Shown here: piece after piece, positions 1 through 10,695 of the stretch | How positions within the stretch are numbered: position 1 is the stretch's first letter | Layout: every line of letters begins with the position of its first letter | NCBI GenBank assembly: GCA_030549495.1 | Contig: JAUIRK010000154.1 | Span: 62,001 to 126,000 of the forward strand | Length of the DNA stretch: 64,000 bases | Direction: 5' to 3' | Origin: Nectonema munidae | Lineage: Eukaryota > Nematomorpha > Nectonematoida > Nectonematidae | Position numbers and translations under genes: made by a program | Notes under the pieces: model-generated | Database searches by the model: none | Told to the model about the DNA's origin: nothing | Seen by the model: the letters and a program-made list of their open reading frames with translations, nothing else

Positions 1-189
1 CCCTTATTAGATTTTCATATTAAAATATGTTTATTAAACATTGGTACATTAATTTTATTAAACATTGAAGCAAGAAAATAATGAAACATGAAACAAATGG
101 AATATTTTTTTAATTAAAATACCAATATAAATACTTGGCATTTAAAATCGATACACAATCCAAAGAAGTCTTTTAAATAATTAAAATAA

Positions 190-300
190 ATGGGGAGAGG
201 CTCCCAACTCTTAAAAACAAATTCACAAAAACTGTGATTAACGATCTTAAGCATAATGCTAGCTTATAGGCTTGGAACTAAAAGTGCTTTTCCAACCAAC
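190..300 (+). repeat. SINE fragment, 3' part of the 29.5-kb SINE family
   Basis: The stretch CTTAAAAACAAATTCACAAA, then ACTGTGATTAA, AAGCATAATGC and AAAGTGCTTTTCCAACCAAC matches the 3' half of the SINE at 29,547-29,717. The tRNA-like head with its B box is missing here. The AACC-type tail is reduced to CCAACCAAC. Read as a 5'-truncated copy on the same strand. Confidence 0.65.
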
Positions 301-1436
301 GAACTAGAACAAAGATTCTTAAACAGGTGTGAACGCACCTCCAATGGGTGCGAGGCAACATAAAAGGGGGTGCGTAAAACGACCAAAAGAATATATTGTA
401 AGTTTCAAATACTATTTCGCAAAACAATATTTTCTTTAGGGCGGTTAAAAGTATACAAAAATGTGTATGGTAACATAATATTTTATGTGCAAGTAAAGAA
501 ATAGAAAGAAATGAATAATGGACAACATATGTTGAAGTAGTAGGCAGATTCACTTATTTCTCTGCTTATATATTAAATATTATATATATGTATATATATT
601 ATTCTCCATTGCTTTACTAACACAAAATATTTATTTTACCATACACAATGTTGCATACTTTTTAACAGTGTACTTTTATTTATTTTTTTGTGTTCTAATT
701 GTTCCTAATATGTGTAGTCTTTCACAATTTTTTTAAGTGTAGCTTCAGCTTTTATTTTTCTTTGTACTTCATCCTTCAAAATGTCATATTATCGATAGTA
801 ACATCGAAATATTTTACATCTTGCAATTTGTTTATTTTTCTATCATTTTTAAATAGTATTCTATAGTTTTTGCAGTAATCACAGGTCTATTCCATAAATA
901 ATCTTTGATTCTTATGTAAGTTAATATTATAATTAATATGTTGAATTACAATTTTATATTTGAAATAAGTAATACAGTTGACCCATGCTTTACCGCCATC
1001 TCAGGGAGCAACAAAAAATGGCCCTCGAGGGTAGCTAAAAAAATTCTTTTTGAAGGATTTATAATTTTTAAACACAAATTTTTACAATCAGAATACTTTT
1101 CCAAAAATTATAAGGACATCTAAGAGTTAAGTTACATTAAATTAGTAAATTTTCATTTTTGTTATTTCTCTTTTTTTATATTAAATTAAAAATGTCTCCC
1201 ATTTTACCTATTGTAATGGTTAATATTTTTATTTTTGGTTATAAATTTTATGTTGTAGGTTCTCTGATATGTTTGCATTAGTTAAAATTTTCCGTTATTT
1301 TTTTCTTTTTAAGTAGAAATTTTAAATATAAATAAATTTCTAATCAGGAGTTTGCAAAATAATACCCTGATCTCGGTGAATTTCTAACTCCTGACCCCCG
1401 GATTCGATTTAATAATGGCAATTTTTCTTTAACTAT

Positions 1437-1505
1437 ATTCAAAAAGATCATGTTATATTTAGTTAATCCTTGTCACCCCAGAGAAAGCAGGCAAGATTAA
1501 CTAAT
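1437..1505 (+). repeat. Dispersed module A, copy 1
   Basis: A segment with ATTCAAAAAGATCA, TTTAGTTAA and CACCCCAGAGAAAGCAG recurs at about 4,897-4,962 in the same orientation. The family is not recognised. Confidence 0.5.
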
Positions 1506-1904
1506 TTGATGTAAAAATATCTTAAAATCAAGATATCGTCTGCATCACTTTAAACTGACAATGGGATGATATGGATTAATTACATGCCCAATTGTACATA
1601 TTCTATTTTTAAAATCACCTTTATCCCACAGGGTTGTGAAGATAACGATTCATTATCGTTACAAACTAAATATTTTTTACATTAACGATAACGAAGTATA
1701 TTTTTGAAGGCTTGTATTCCTTTTTATTTCTTTTGCTATCGTTAAATGATTATGTCTTGCACTTCATAAGCAACTTGGGTTTTATTATGAGTTCTTTTAT
1801 AAAAATAAAAAATGGCATCTTGTATATTTTCACTACACAAATATGTCATAATCTCTTTATAATACGTTGGCTAAATCCTATAATTAAATATCCTTCAATA
1901 TATT

Positions 1905-1990
1905 TTACTGCGTTGGTAAATCAAATAGATCAAAATTTGGACGAGATATATTTTGAAAACTGTGTTATGCGAGCCAATACTAAAAATTAA
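1905..1990 (+). repeat. Dispersed module B, copy 1
   Basis: A segment with ACTGCGTTGGTAAATC, GATCAAAATT, GAAAACTGTGTT and GCGAGCCAATA recurs at about 4,807-4,892. There it lies directly before module A; here it lies 400 bp after module A. The family is not recognised. Confidence 0.5.
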
Positions 1991-2137
1991 TTTCTAAAAT
2001 TATTTTATCATAAATTTGTTTTAGAACTCAAAATTTTTTTTTCTTACTAAAAAATTTAAAATATAAAGTTAGAATTATATTTAGAAAAATATTAATAAGT
2101 TTTATTTTTTTATAGAAATTTTCCTACATAAATCAGA

Positions 2138-3730
2138 CGCCGATCCAAGAATTAAAGTTAGGGGGCGCACAAAGTAGACATGTGGTCTGAGGGCCGCCTT
2201 GATGCCCCCAGTGGGTCCAGGGCAAAGCCCTGGTGGAGGCCCAGGGGGCAAAGCCTCATTCAGTTAAGCGACATGTAAATAACCTTATTAGAATTATTAG
2301 GTAGAACAAGTAATTAAGTAAAGGAGGCAGGGGTTTTGAATTGTAGTTTATTGCTTAAATCACATAAAAAAAATTTAATCTGCATAGTTATTTCTCTGCT
2401 AGAGGATTGATAAGAAGCATTCTTCGCGGCTGCTGCCTGATCGACTGATTCGACGTCAATGTTGATGTCCTGACATAAATAAAGAAGAAGTGCATTTGAT
2501 CTTTCTTCTCCCATAGAATTCCTCGATGCTCGTTTTATATGTTTTAAAGCTGAGTTTCCGCCTTCTACTCCACTTTAAGAAAATGTAAGATTTTTGTAAC
2601 ATTTGGGAATAGAGTCGAACACGTTCTTCTGTCTGATAGCGTAGAAGTTATGGCGTCTGGTCGCTCTTCCTGACTAGACCATAACCTCCTCTAGAGCTCC
2701 AGTTCTTGAGAAAAAGTAGAAGAGGATGGTAAATCAGTGTTATGGAAATCAACTAGAGAAGAGACTGTTTCCTCTGTGATTGTGTTAAGATTGTTTGGTA
2801 GTAGGTAAAACCCACGAAGAGCTGCTTTAGCAAGAGTACCAAACCTTATACCCATTAATGTTGTCATTTTTTCTGACTTTCTTTATATGATATTGTAATC
2901 AGCTTCATCGGTTCTTGCAAATTTTACGTTTTCCTTTACTAGTTCTACCATGTTGTAAGCTTGAATAATGTCCATTTCAGTTCCCTGTAGTTTTTTACTA
3001 AGTCCCATCAAATATCCTAAAACATGCAATACTATTTGGAAACTGATAATAAATGTGCAATCTGTTATGCGCTTCATAAGTCCATATGCCTCTGTAACCG
3101 CTTTGCCATGCCATTCGCGTTCATAAAACCCAATGGCATCTAAACAAGTAAGTAAAGCTTCATAAAGGTCTTCAAAATCCTGCAGTGTTGCTATTTTCTC
3201 CACCCATCTAGTTTCAATAAATATTTTAATTTTTGATTTTGTAATTGCATCTTTTGATGGTCTTCCTTCATTAACGGTAGTTACAGCTTGTTCGAGACGC
3301 CTGCTTCTCTTTGGGGAGTAACGAAAAAATATTCCAAGTTGCTTCAGTGCATCCAACATCACATGCACTTCCCGCACCTGATAACTCTGGCAGAGGACTA
3401 GATTCAAATCCTATTACTGCAGTAGTGATATGTTGCCTTTGGAGAAACTTATTGGAATTTTGCAGCAAAATCATTGTATTTTTCGGACATGTTTGCTGTC
3501 CCATCCATTGTTTGAAAACGGCAGCACTTCACATCAATGCCAGCAGATGAAAGTGATTTAATGACATTGTCACAAATTTCTAACCTAATTGTGCTCCTGC
3601 AAATTAATTTTAGGTATTTCTTGTGTCTGGATTATAGATCGCTTCATGATCTTCTCTTCATGATTGGAAATTAAATCGACAATATAATTTAGGAAACGTT
3701 TCCTGCTCACAGCAAACACGGACGGCGGAT
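2138..3730 (-). pseudogene. Decayed hAT-superfamily transposon (DUF4371/hAT-dimer type transposase)
   Basis: Cut-and-paste transposase remains on the - strand, read through several frames. The order fits a hAT transposase of the PRKRIR/ZMYM-like type. Around 3,440-3,570 lie ICDNVIKSLSSAGIDV and FQTMDGTANMSEKY, the family's catalytic-domain stretch (usually GQxYDGAxNMSG). The longest open piece is 174 residues at 2,883-3,407 (GIFFRYSPKRSRRLE, ETRWVEK). Around 2,400-2,560 lie ETQLKHIKRASRNSMGEERS and NALLLYLCQDINID, the C-terminal hAT dimerisation motif. At least four frame changes or stops interrupt it, so it cannot encode an active enzyme. A GC-rich patch at 2,160-2,260 sits beyond the C-terminus and may be the element's terminal region, but I could not pair it with an inverted copy. 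Confidence 0.8.
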
Positions 3731-4099
3731 CAAAGAAAAAACCTAAAAATTCTTGGCCTCAATTATAAACTTTGGAATCAGAGTATGATACAAACATCTA
3801 TTTTTGAGTAAAGTAATATTAAAAGTTCAATTTGTAAAATATATAGATTATTTCAAAATAAATAATATAATTTACTTAAATAATGGCTTAATTTTCAAGA
3901 AATATTTGATGGAAAAAATTCTAATTTTAAAAACTTGAATTAATATCAGAAAATCAAAAATAATTATTCGTTAAAACATAATTACAAAATTCAAAAAAAC
4001 TTTTTTTTATTTTAATGTTTTACTATATGTAAACAGTCATATCTTAAAGCTTTTAAAATGAGTTTTTGATTGATGTATCATAAAAAAAATTTGATTTAG

Positions 4100-4187
4100 A
4101 ACCCGATTTTCACTCCAAAATTTTATTAGATACCCTTTAAAATCTTCCGCCACCGAGTCCCGACTCTGACTCCGCAACCCTGCTCTC
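4100..4187 (-). repeat. Dispersed repeat end, CAGGGTTGCGGAGTC family, copy 1
   Basis: On the - strand it begins CAGGGTTGCGGAGTCAGAGT and continues to ATCTAATAAAATTTTGG. Related copies start at 9,243 (+) and about 29,900 (-). The CAGGG start suggests a hAT-type non-autonomous element; a matching far end was not found. Confidence 0.45.
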
Positions 4188-4796
4188 TAGGATACCGATA
4201 TCCAATATATTACTAATATGACGAGTAAAGATGCTAAATTATGAACTTTTTGATATAAAAAAACAGTTCATTCCATCATGATGGATTTTTAAACGCATTT
4301 ATTTTCTCGAATTCAAGTTTGTGATTATTGAAAAAGAACCTAAAATAGATTCACCTTCACATGCTGAGTGCTGCCTAATCTTTTTCGATATCGTTAAGTA
4401 CTACTGATGCCAATATATATATATATATATATAAACGCGTATACAAATAAGTTTTAATTACAACGAAAGTGGCATATCTATAAGTATACAAACTATAATA
4501 TTTACCTACCTTTAATACTAGGGGAAAAATATCTTAATGAGATCCTTCTTGAGGCTCCACTTTAACATAATTTTGAAAGTTTGTTTTATATTTTGTTAGT
4601 TCCTACCCTATACAGTCACTCAGATAGGCATCCATGAATCGTGATCTACTTTTATTTTTTCAAATTTTCATCTTGGAAAATCCAGATTCAGAAATATAGC
4701 TAGGGGAAACGCATGAGTCTAATCTTATGTAGATTTCTTTCAAGAGGGAATCTTTTAACATCAATTAATCTCCATAACTGTAGGTTGAACTTTATT

Positions 4797-4962
4797 GTAA
4801 ATGTCAATTTTACTACGTTGGTAAATCCAGTGAGAAGATCAAAATTAGGATAAGATGTATTTCGAAAACTTTGTGTTGTGCGAGCCAATATCAATGTATA
4901 TTCAAAAAGATCACATTGGATTTAGTTAACCCTTATCACCCCAGAGAAAGCAGATAAGTAGT
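4797..4962 (+). repeat. Dispersed modules B and A, copy 2
   Basis: Module B (ACTACGTTGGTAAATC, GCGAGCCAATATC) runs straight into module A (ATTCAAAAAGATCACATT, CACCCCAGAGAAAGCAG). The same two modules are separated and in reverse order near 1.44 and 1.91 kb. Confidence 0.5.
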
Positions 4963-5627
4963 AAGCTTGCTCTTAATTACCAAATATTAATCTACATTTC
5001 GAATTGAACTTTGTCTAATTAGAAAAGATTGTGTTTGAGATTCAATGTAATGCAAATTTATATTTGTAAATCAGTTCGAAAAAAACATGGATGCGAGGTA
5101 TATTGCACATTTTATTAAACGAGTTACTATTTCATTTTTCTTATGATCGCGCGTTCTCATTTCAATGTGCTTTGATATCCCTTACTTTTCTCATACTCAA
5201 ATATTTATACTATATAAACAATAAATAACAATCGTGAGAAAACACTTAAAAAATGTTTTTTTAAGAAAACTCATTTTTACCAAATCGATTGATAAAATTA
5301 TTATAAATTTTAAAGATATATTTAGTGAGAGTTTTATGCTCGATGAATATTTAAATTGTGATTTTCAATCAAAAACGAGTTTTTGAGAAAAATTAATTTT
5401 TTTTCGAATGATCCACAATTCCACACATTCTTGCACCCTAATTGAGGAAACTAAGCCCTCAAATGAATTTAACATCGTAATAAAAAAATTAAAAATTAAA
5501 ATCAGCATGGTCGATTTGATATAAAATATTAATCTTACTTAAAATTTGAATGAATGTTTTCGTAAACAATTTTATCATCAATTAAATTTTGATTGACATT
5601 TGCTGCAAAGTTGACATGTTTACTGCC
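4963..5627. other. Gene-free AT-rich stretch
   Basis: Only short spurious frames and homopolymer runs are visible. No repeat end or conserved motif was recognised. Confidence 0.5.
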
Positions 5628-5635
5628 AAAATTTG

Positions 5636-6126
5636 GGTACTTTTCTGTTACCCACTCTAAAAAAATTTAAAAAAAAAAAGCAAACAATATTTTCTAAAAT
5701 TGAAAGAACAAAATATTTTCGAAAAATTTATATATGTATATAAAGTGAAATTGTATATCTTTGTTATCTCCTTCCCACTCAAAAAAATTCTAAATGATAT
5801 TTTATAATTAATCAGAGAATTGTTGATGAAGCAGTAAAAAAGTAAATCATTCACTAAAAAATTTTTGTTATCTCCTTCCCACTCTAAAAAAATTCTAAAG
5901 GTACTGTGGGGTGTTTTCATCGAGAAGGCACCATCTGTATCGAACTATGAGAAAGTTGGCTTGATTGTGGATCGAACCCAAGACCTTGAGTTATCGAAAC
6001 CCAGTACCAACCAACCTTTCTCACGCTCCTATCGGAGAAATATTGATGAGCCAGTAAAAAAGTAAATCATTCACTAAAAAAATTTTTTAGAGTGGGGGGG
6101 GGGGGGGGAGATAACAGAAAAGTACC
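5636..6126. mobile_element. Inverted-repeat MITE, nested, with a SINE inside
   Basis: The left end GGTACTTTTCTGTTA followed by CCCACTCTAAAAAAATTT is inverted at the right end (AAATTTTTTAGAGTGGGG, then GATAACAGAAAAGTACC). Flanking 8-bp repeats AAAATTTG (5,628-5,635) and AAAATATG (6,127-6,134) match at 7 of 8 positions, which points to a hAT-type insertion. Further left-end copies lie at about 5,762 and 5,868, and the right-end segment GTAAAAAAGTAAATCATTCA occurs at both 5,837 and 6,053, so the element was hit by or duplicated from its own kind. A SINE occupies 5,900-6,035. Confidence 0.75.
5900..6035 (-). repeat. tRNA-derived SINE, family 1, copy 1
   Basis: On the - strand it contains CTTGGGTTCGATCC, an RNA polymerase III B box, after GGGTTTCGATAACTCAAGG. 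The other end carries GTGTTTTCATCGAGAAGGCA on the + strand. The same block recurs at 14,949-15,060, 44,793-44,938 and, truncated, at 48,715-48,780. It lies inside the MITE at 5,636-6,126. Confidence 0.75.
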
Positions 6127-6134
6127 AAAATATG

Positions 6135-7855
6135 TATATATAAGTGTTATGTATTCCAATATATACAATATATGATTATAAATTTTGGTGTATCTAATGT
6201 AAACAAAGTTATAAAAATTTTAATGTAAAAATTTTGATTGATAGGATGTAATTAAGCCAATTTTGTACAATAGAAGTTTCAGTTGAGGAGGGGGGGGGGG
6301 CTTGGATCTCACGTTGCTCTCTACTTGCCGACCCTATTTCACAATCAAATGATATATTTAACTTTTTCAGAGATGGGTTTTCTAAAATTATTCATTCGCG
6401 TCTCTTTTTCTATGAGTTTTTATATACTTAAAATAGACTATTTTTATTATATGGAACAGTGGTGTCCCATTGAGCCTGAAAGTGTTAAAGGAAGAGAGCT
6501 TTGAGTAGGTGTAATACCTCTTTTTTCTCTAGCATAGCAAATATGCTTTATTTATGTTTTATAGGAGGAGAAATTGTGGTAATTTATCGCTATTTCGTTT
6601 CTCTTATTACGTTGCCAGGCCATGTTTATTTTCTTAATGTATTTTTATACACATTAAGTGAAATTGGGTGGAAGTGCTACTACTACGATTATACTAATTT
6701 ACTACAATTGTGTAGCGTAATTCGTGTTGTGATATAGTGGATCACATTCATCAGCTCTTCAGTCGAATCATTTGCATTCATCGTGTCTTTCGTGTTTTTC
6801 TTGCCCTATTTCTCACAACGCTATCACCTCTCACCTTTCAGCACATATCTCTACTATTCTAATCATTTACATAATATATAACGCTTATATGTTTGCATGT
6901 GTATTTTTTGTAACTTTAGCATTCACTAATGCACTTAATCTTTATCCAGGCGTGTAGTCTTATACGAAATATAATAATATCCTATTAAAATGAAAATAGG
7001 TCAACCGTTATTTTAATTCTGTATATCTCGGTATAGTTGTCAATATGACAAATTGGCGAATCAAATCTAAGAAAATAAATTCCTTATCACGGAAAGAGAA
7101 AGTAGGAAAAGTAGCTTGGGTGTAGTGAGTGTATCAGATTCATACCCTGTCACCACTATCGATTTGCATTCTTTTTTCAGGTAAGCATTCTTAGGTTACA
7201 AGATCAAGAGAGTATATGATGATGATGATTATTCAAGAATCGTAGTAAAAAGAGCCATAAGGCATTTTATAACTGACTCGTGTCAAAGCTTTCTTAAAAT
7301 ACTTTTTCTTTTAACTTTTCTTCACATCACACTAGGAAAAACGCATTATCTTGTTTATGATTTGTTTCTAGTCTCTTTTTAGTTGTTGTAGTTTATCCTA
7401 TCTCTATATCTTGGTATCTGTCTGTTTACCTTCTTTTCCTATCTAAATGGAGTGTCTTTTTAAAATGCGTTCTATCAGAGAACATCACCTGGAAGTAAGC
7501 TTCATAAAAATTATCTCTACTTTTCTTTTATTTTCCCACAATTTCAAATGTAGACACTGGCGGTATTCTTATTTCACTTGTATTTTATTTCTAATCACTA
7601 AAATTGCGTCCTAATTTTCCTTATTTATAAGTTTCTATTCTTTCATTATGTGATCCCCTTTGATTTAGTCCTGTTATAAGTCTCCAGGCAACAATTTTCA
7701 TCAAGTCAGTTTCTAGTTAATTTGTTTGCTAGTAGAGCATATATAAAATAATTTCGAGCATGTAAAATATATACTAATTCAAGTAAAATTCGTCTAGGAT
7801 AGAAAAAATACAAGAAAAATTAGTAATATACTTTTTTTTTCAAAAAACAACGAAA
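6135..7855. other. Gene-free AT-rich stretch
   Basis: No conserved coding sequence seen. A G run sits near 6,288-6,300 and a short GATGATGAT tract near 7,217. It precedes the septin gene; no promoter element could be identified. Confidence 0.45.
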
Positions 7856-8001
7856 AATATTTTGATAGTTTAAAACGCTTTCAAGTTTATGAAAGCGACA
7901 CCAGTGTACCAAGAAATGAAAACCATCTGATCTAAATATATGAAATTCCAATGAAAATAAAACAGTCTATTAGTGTTTGAAATTCTGGTCCTCAAAGGGT
8001 T
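7856..8001. repeat. Short TTAA-type MITE remnant ending CTCAAAGGGTTAG
   Basis: The right end AATTCTGGTCCTCAAAGGGT is repeated at about 14,200-14,221, where it ends in an intact GGGTTAA. Internal AAGAAATGAAAACCATCTG resembles AAGAAATGAAAAGCATCTG near 43,405. The CCCTTT-type terminus next to TTAA resembles piggyBac-like non-autonomous elements; the left end is uncertain. Confidence 0.4.
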
Positions 8002-8031
8002 AGTTTGTTTAGTTGATTAACAAGATGCCTA

Positions 8032-8385
8032 CCCTGGTTTTCTTCCTCTGAAGAATTCAAAGGTTTTTACGGTTAGGTAGTGCTCTAGCGACGCGATTCT
8101 ACGTGGTTAGTAATCAAGCTATCACTTGACAATAAGTTTGTTTCCCAAATTGGGAGCGTTCGCGTTAGGATTGTATCTTTCACTCAGTTGTATTTATATA
8201 TTGTAACATAAATACTTGTAAAATAATATATATAACAAGGTAGAGCTATTCTTTTGTAACAAGGGCCGGTAGGTGTTTAGTGGGATGGAAAGTCCAGTTA
8301 GACTTGGACTCAGCATTCCGGGCGGGCCACGATATCCGAAAGGATGGGTGCGAACGCCACAAACAACTTAATTAATTAATTAATT
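8032..8385 (+). mobile_element. SINE-like structured repeat with TTAA-type tail, copy 1
   Basis: A 354-bp block shared with 52,024-52,372 at roughly 85-90% identity by eye. It starts CCTGGTTTTCTTCC and ends in an AATTAATTAATTAATTAA tail. The flanks AACAAGATGCCTA (8,019-8,031) and AACAAGAGGCGTA (8,386-8,398) match at 11 of 13 positions and look like a target-site duplication, as expected of a retroposon. The 3' third is GC-rich and can fold: TCCA/TGGA arms around TTAGAC, and ATCC-GAAA-GGAT, a tetraloop hairpin. I see no clear tRNA A/B box pair and no coding capacity. Family not recognised. Confidence 0.65.
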
Positions 8386-8399
8386 AACAAGAGGCGTAT

Positions 8400-10577
8400 A
8401 AACATCAATCGCTCTTCCTAGCAGCAAAGCTCTTTACTGTAAAAGTCAATAAGGTTTAAAGACGATCGATATTTATTCTTTCAATAAAGCAGTAGTGTTA
8501 TTTTGTATACATCATGTGCTCAAATATCTTTTTTACTTTTATATATAGGACCCAATTTATTTATTGCCTTAGGATTTTCTTGGCTAAATTTGCTCGATTT
8601 TCTCTCCACTATCATAGCTATAACATCTTCATCATGACAATAATTTTATTTTCGAAGTCTTTATAACAGTAAATCAATTGGGTTTCTTCATATGAGAATA
8701 TTGTCTTTGCATTCTTTTCTGAGAATTGATTGTATGCCGAGGACTTATGTTTTAATATTTTCAAAAAGTTCTGTCACAAAATTCTTCTCATTATCTGGGT
8801 TGAAAATTTCTCATGAATTCATGTGTGCTTTGAAATCTCTCTTGCTTCTGAATAATTTCATACTCCGGATAAAACGAAATCTAAAAAAATTATTTCCATT
8901 TTCTGCTTTTTTAAATGAAAACCAAATATTGCTGTAAAGATTGTGAATATCCTAGTTTTCTCTTTCCAATGCTTTTTACCAATTATAACACTTTCCTACA
9001 CGTGATTCAAAGCCGTGGAAAAAAGCTGCTTAAAATTTGATTAAAAAACATCATAAAACTGTCTGTTTCATGCCAAACACACTCCAAATTACTACTACTT
9101 CCTTATGATTATTGTTTAAAGCAGGTTTTATAGAACAATACTATACTTAATCAAGCGAATTAAAATAATTTAGCAATTCTTTAAAATAGCAACCAATAAA
9201 ACTTAACACTGATTAGAAGTTCACCAATCTTTTCCTTGTGCAGGGTTAAGGTTTCGGAGCTAGGAGTCAGAGTCTGTATCTAATAAAATATGGCATTCGG
9301 AATGGGATTTTTTGTATTGAAAATTTTTTTTTAAAATGAAAGCATATGGACCACTGCTTTTTAGTTGAAGTCGGAAGTAAGCTACCGGTAAATATATTAA
9401 GTCTTTACTTGAATTTCAATTCGCATATTTTCCCTCACCAACCCTATACTTGAGTATCAGACCAAGGTTTGAGTCAAAGTCCAAAAGTTGATATTTCATT
9501 TCTGTCACATACATTTATATATATGTACATATCCTTAGAATGTTTTATTTGATTTAAGATGCCGCTGCTCTACGGATTCAAGTTTAGGGGATTAGAACCT
9601 TTAGAACATTGAATTCGCGTCAAAATGTTATTAGGTGCAAGATTTCATTTTCTTTAAAAAGCACTAAATGCAACTTCTTGTGACAAAATTGAATATTTCT
9701 GATGGGTGAACATTAGACACACAGTCATATCAATCATAAGAAATATAAGTTTTTAATTTACATTTATTTCCTATTTGTACATTTTTTAAAGAACAAATAA
9801 AATTTCCCAAGTGGACCAGACAAGTCTGAAAATAGCTTTTTTGAAATTCAAATTTTAGGCTATTTGGTAAAAATCATTCACTTCTCTTCAATATAAAAAA
9901 TTATGAGTTGTTTCGTTTTTATCCGAAGGTATTTGTTAAAAAAAACAAAATTAGTTAGAATGTTGAAGCTCCGTACACCTAGCTCTTAGAAGTATGAAAA
10001 CTCTGTTAATTTCTCTCTCCTTGGAATTTATAACAGAGAGTTTACTGTAATTTGATACTACTGTAACCTAAAAGAATTCTCTACTTGTTTTCCCCTTATG
10101 CCAAATGACTTTATTTGCACCATCTTTTAGTCCTGTTCATTTAGTCCTAATTTGGAACTAATGGATTTGAAAATTGTATGACTTGGGCATTAACAATAAA
10201 AGCGAAACCTTTTTTTATGATTGTATTGAATTGTGATTCGCTTTGTTTTTTCTTCAAAAAATTTATTATCGTGTAACTTTAAAATTGAATTGACATAATA
10301 ATCATAGAAGCAAAAGATATAGGCTTTCAAGAGGTTTATTAAAAATAGAATTCATTTCGGCATCACTTCATGTCTTTCAAGTGACAAATTCAAAAAATAG
10401 ACCTGAAAAACTGTGTGAGTCTTTTATGTTATGATCGTAGATTCATTAGACACAGGACTAAAGTTACAATAAGACCGTTTTATTACCTCCTATTAGTTGT
10501 GATTTGTTGAGAAATGAATAATTCTCACCTATACAATCCTAGCTTCATTGACAATAACTTAGTTATATTTATTTTAG
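8400..10577. other. Gene-free stretch upstream of the first recognised septin exon
   Basis: No conserved coding sequence seen apart from the repeat end at 9,243. A short first coding exon and promoter of the septin gene may lie here or further upstream, but I could not identify them. Confidence 0.4.
9243..9330 (+). repeat. CAGGGTTGCGGAGTC-family repeat end, copy 2
   Basis: Reads CAGGGTTAAGGTTTCGGAG, AGGAGTCAGAGTC, then TATCTAATAAAAT and GGAATGGGATTTT. It matches the - strand copy at 4,100-4,187 in order and spacing. Confidence 0.45.
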
Positions 10578-10695
10578 AGTGATTGCATGATTCGGAATCT
10601 TTCGGTAAATGGCTACGTGGGCTTTGATTCCTGCACAGAACAACTCGTAGAAAAGGCGGTTGCACGTGGCTTCACATTCAACATCCTATGCATCG
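10578..10695 (+). CDS. Septin exon a (N-terminal part)
   Basis: It encodes [20 protein letters not shown], then [14 protein letters not shown] and the first base of the P-loop Gly. The acceptor is TTTATTTTAG; the donor is G|GTATGC. Residue pair CT in GFDSCTEQL replaces the usual LP of GFDSLPDQL in vertebrate SEPT6. Confidence 0.9.

Larger units (their letters stand above)
1..2137. other. AT-rich gene-free stretch
   Basis: No open frame here resembles a known protein. Visible content is a 5'-truncated SINE tail (190-300) and two short dispersed modules (near 1,437 and 1,905) that recur near 4.8-4.96 kb. The rest is AT-rich sequence with short homopolymers. Confidence 0.6.

Noticed and set aside
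8230-8370. HDV-like or hammerhead ribozyme in the structured repeat
   Set aside because: GCGAACG and nested hairpins prompted the check, but the required P1 pairing of an HDV fold and the hammerhead CTGATGA core are not present.
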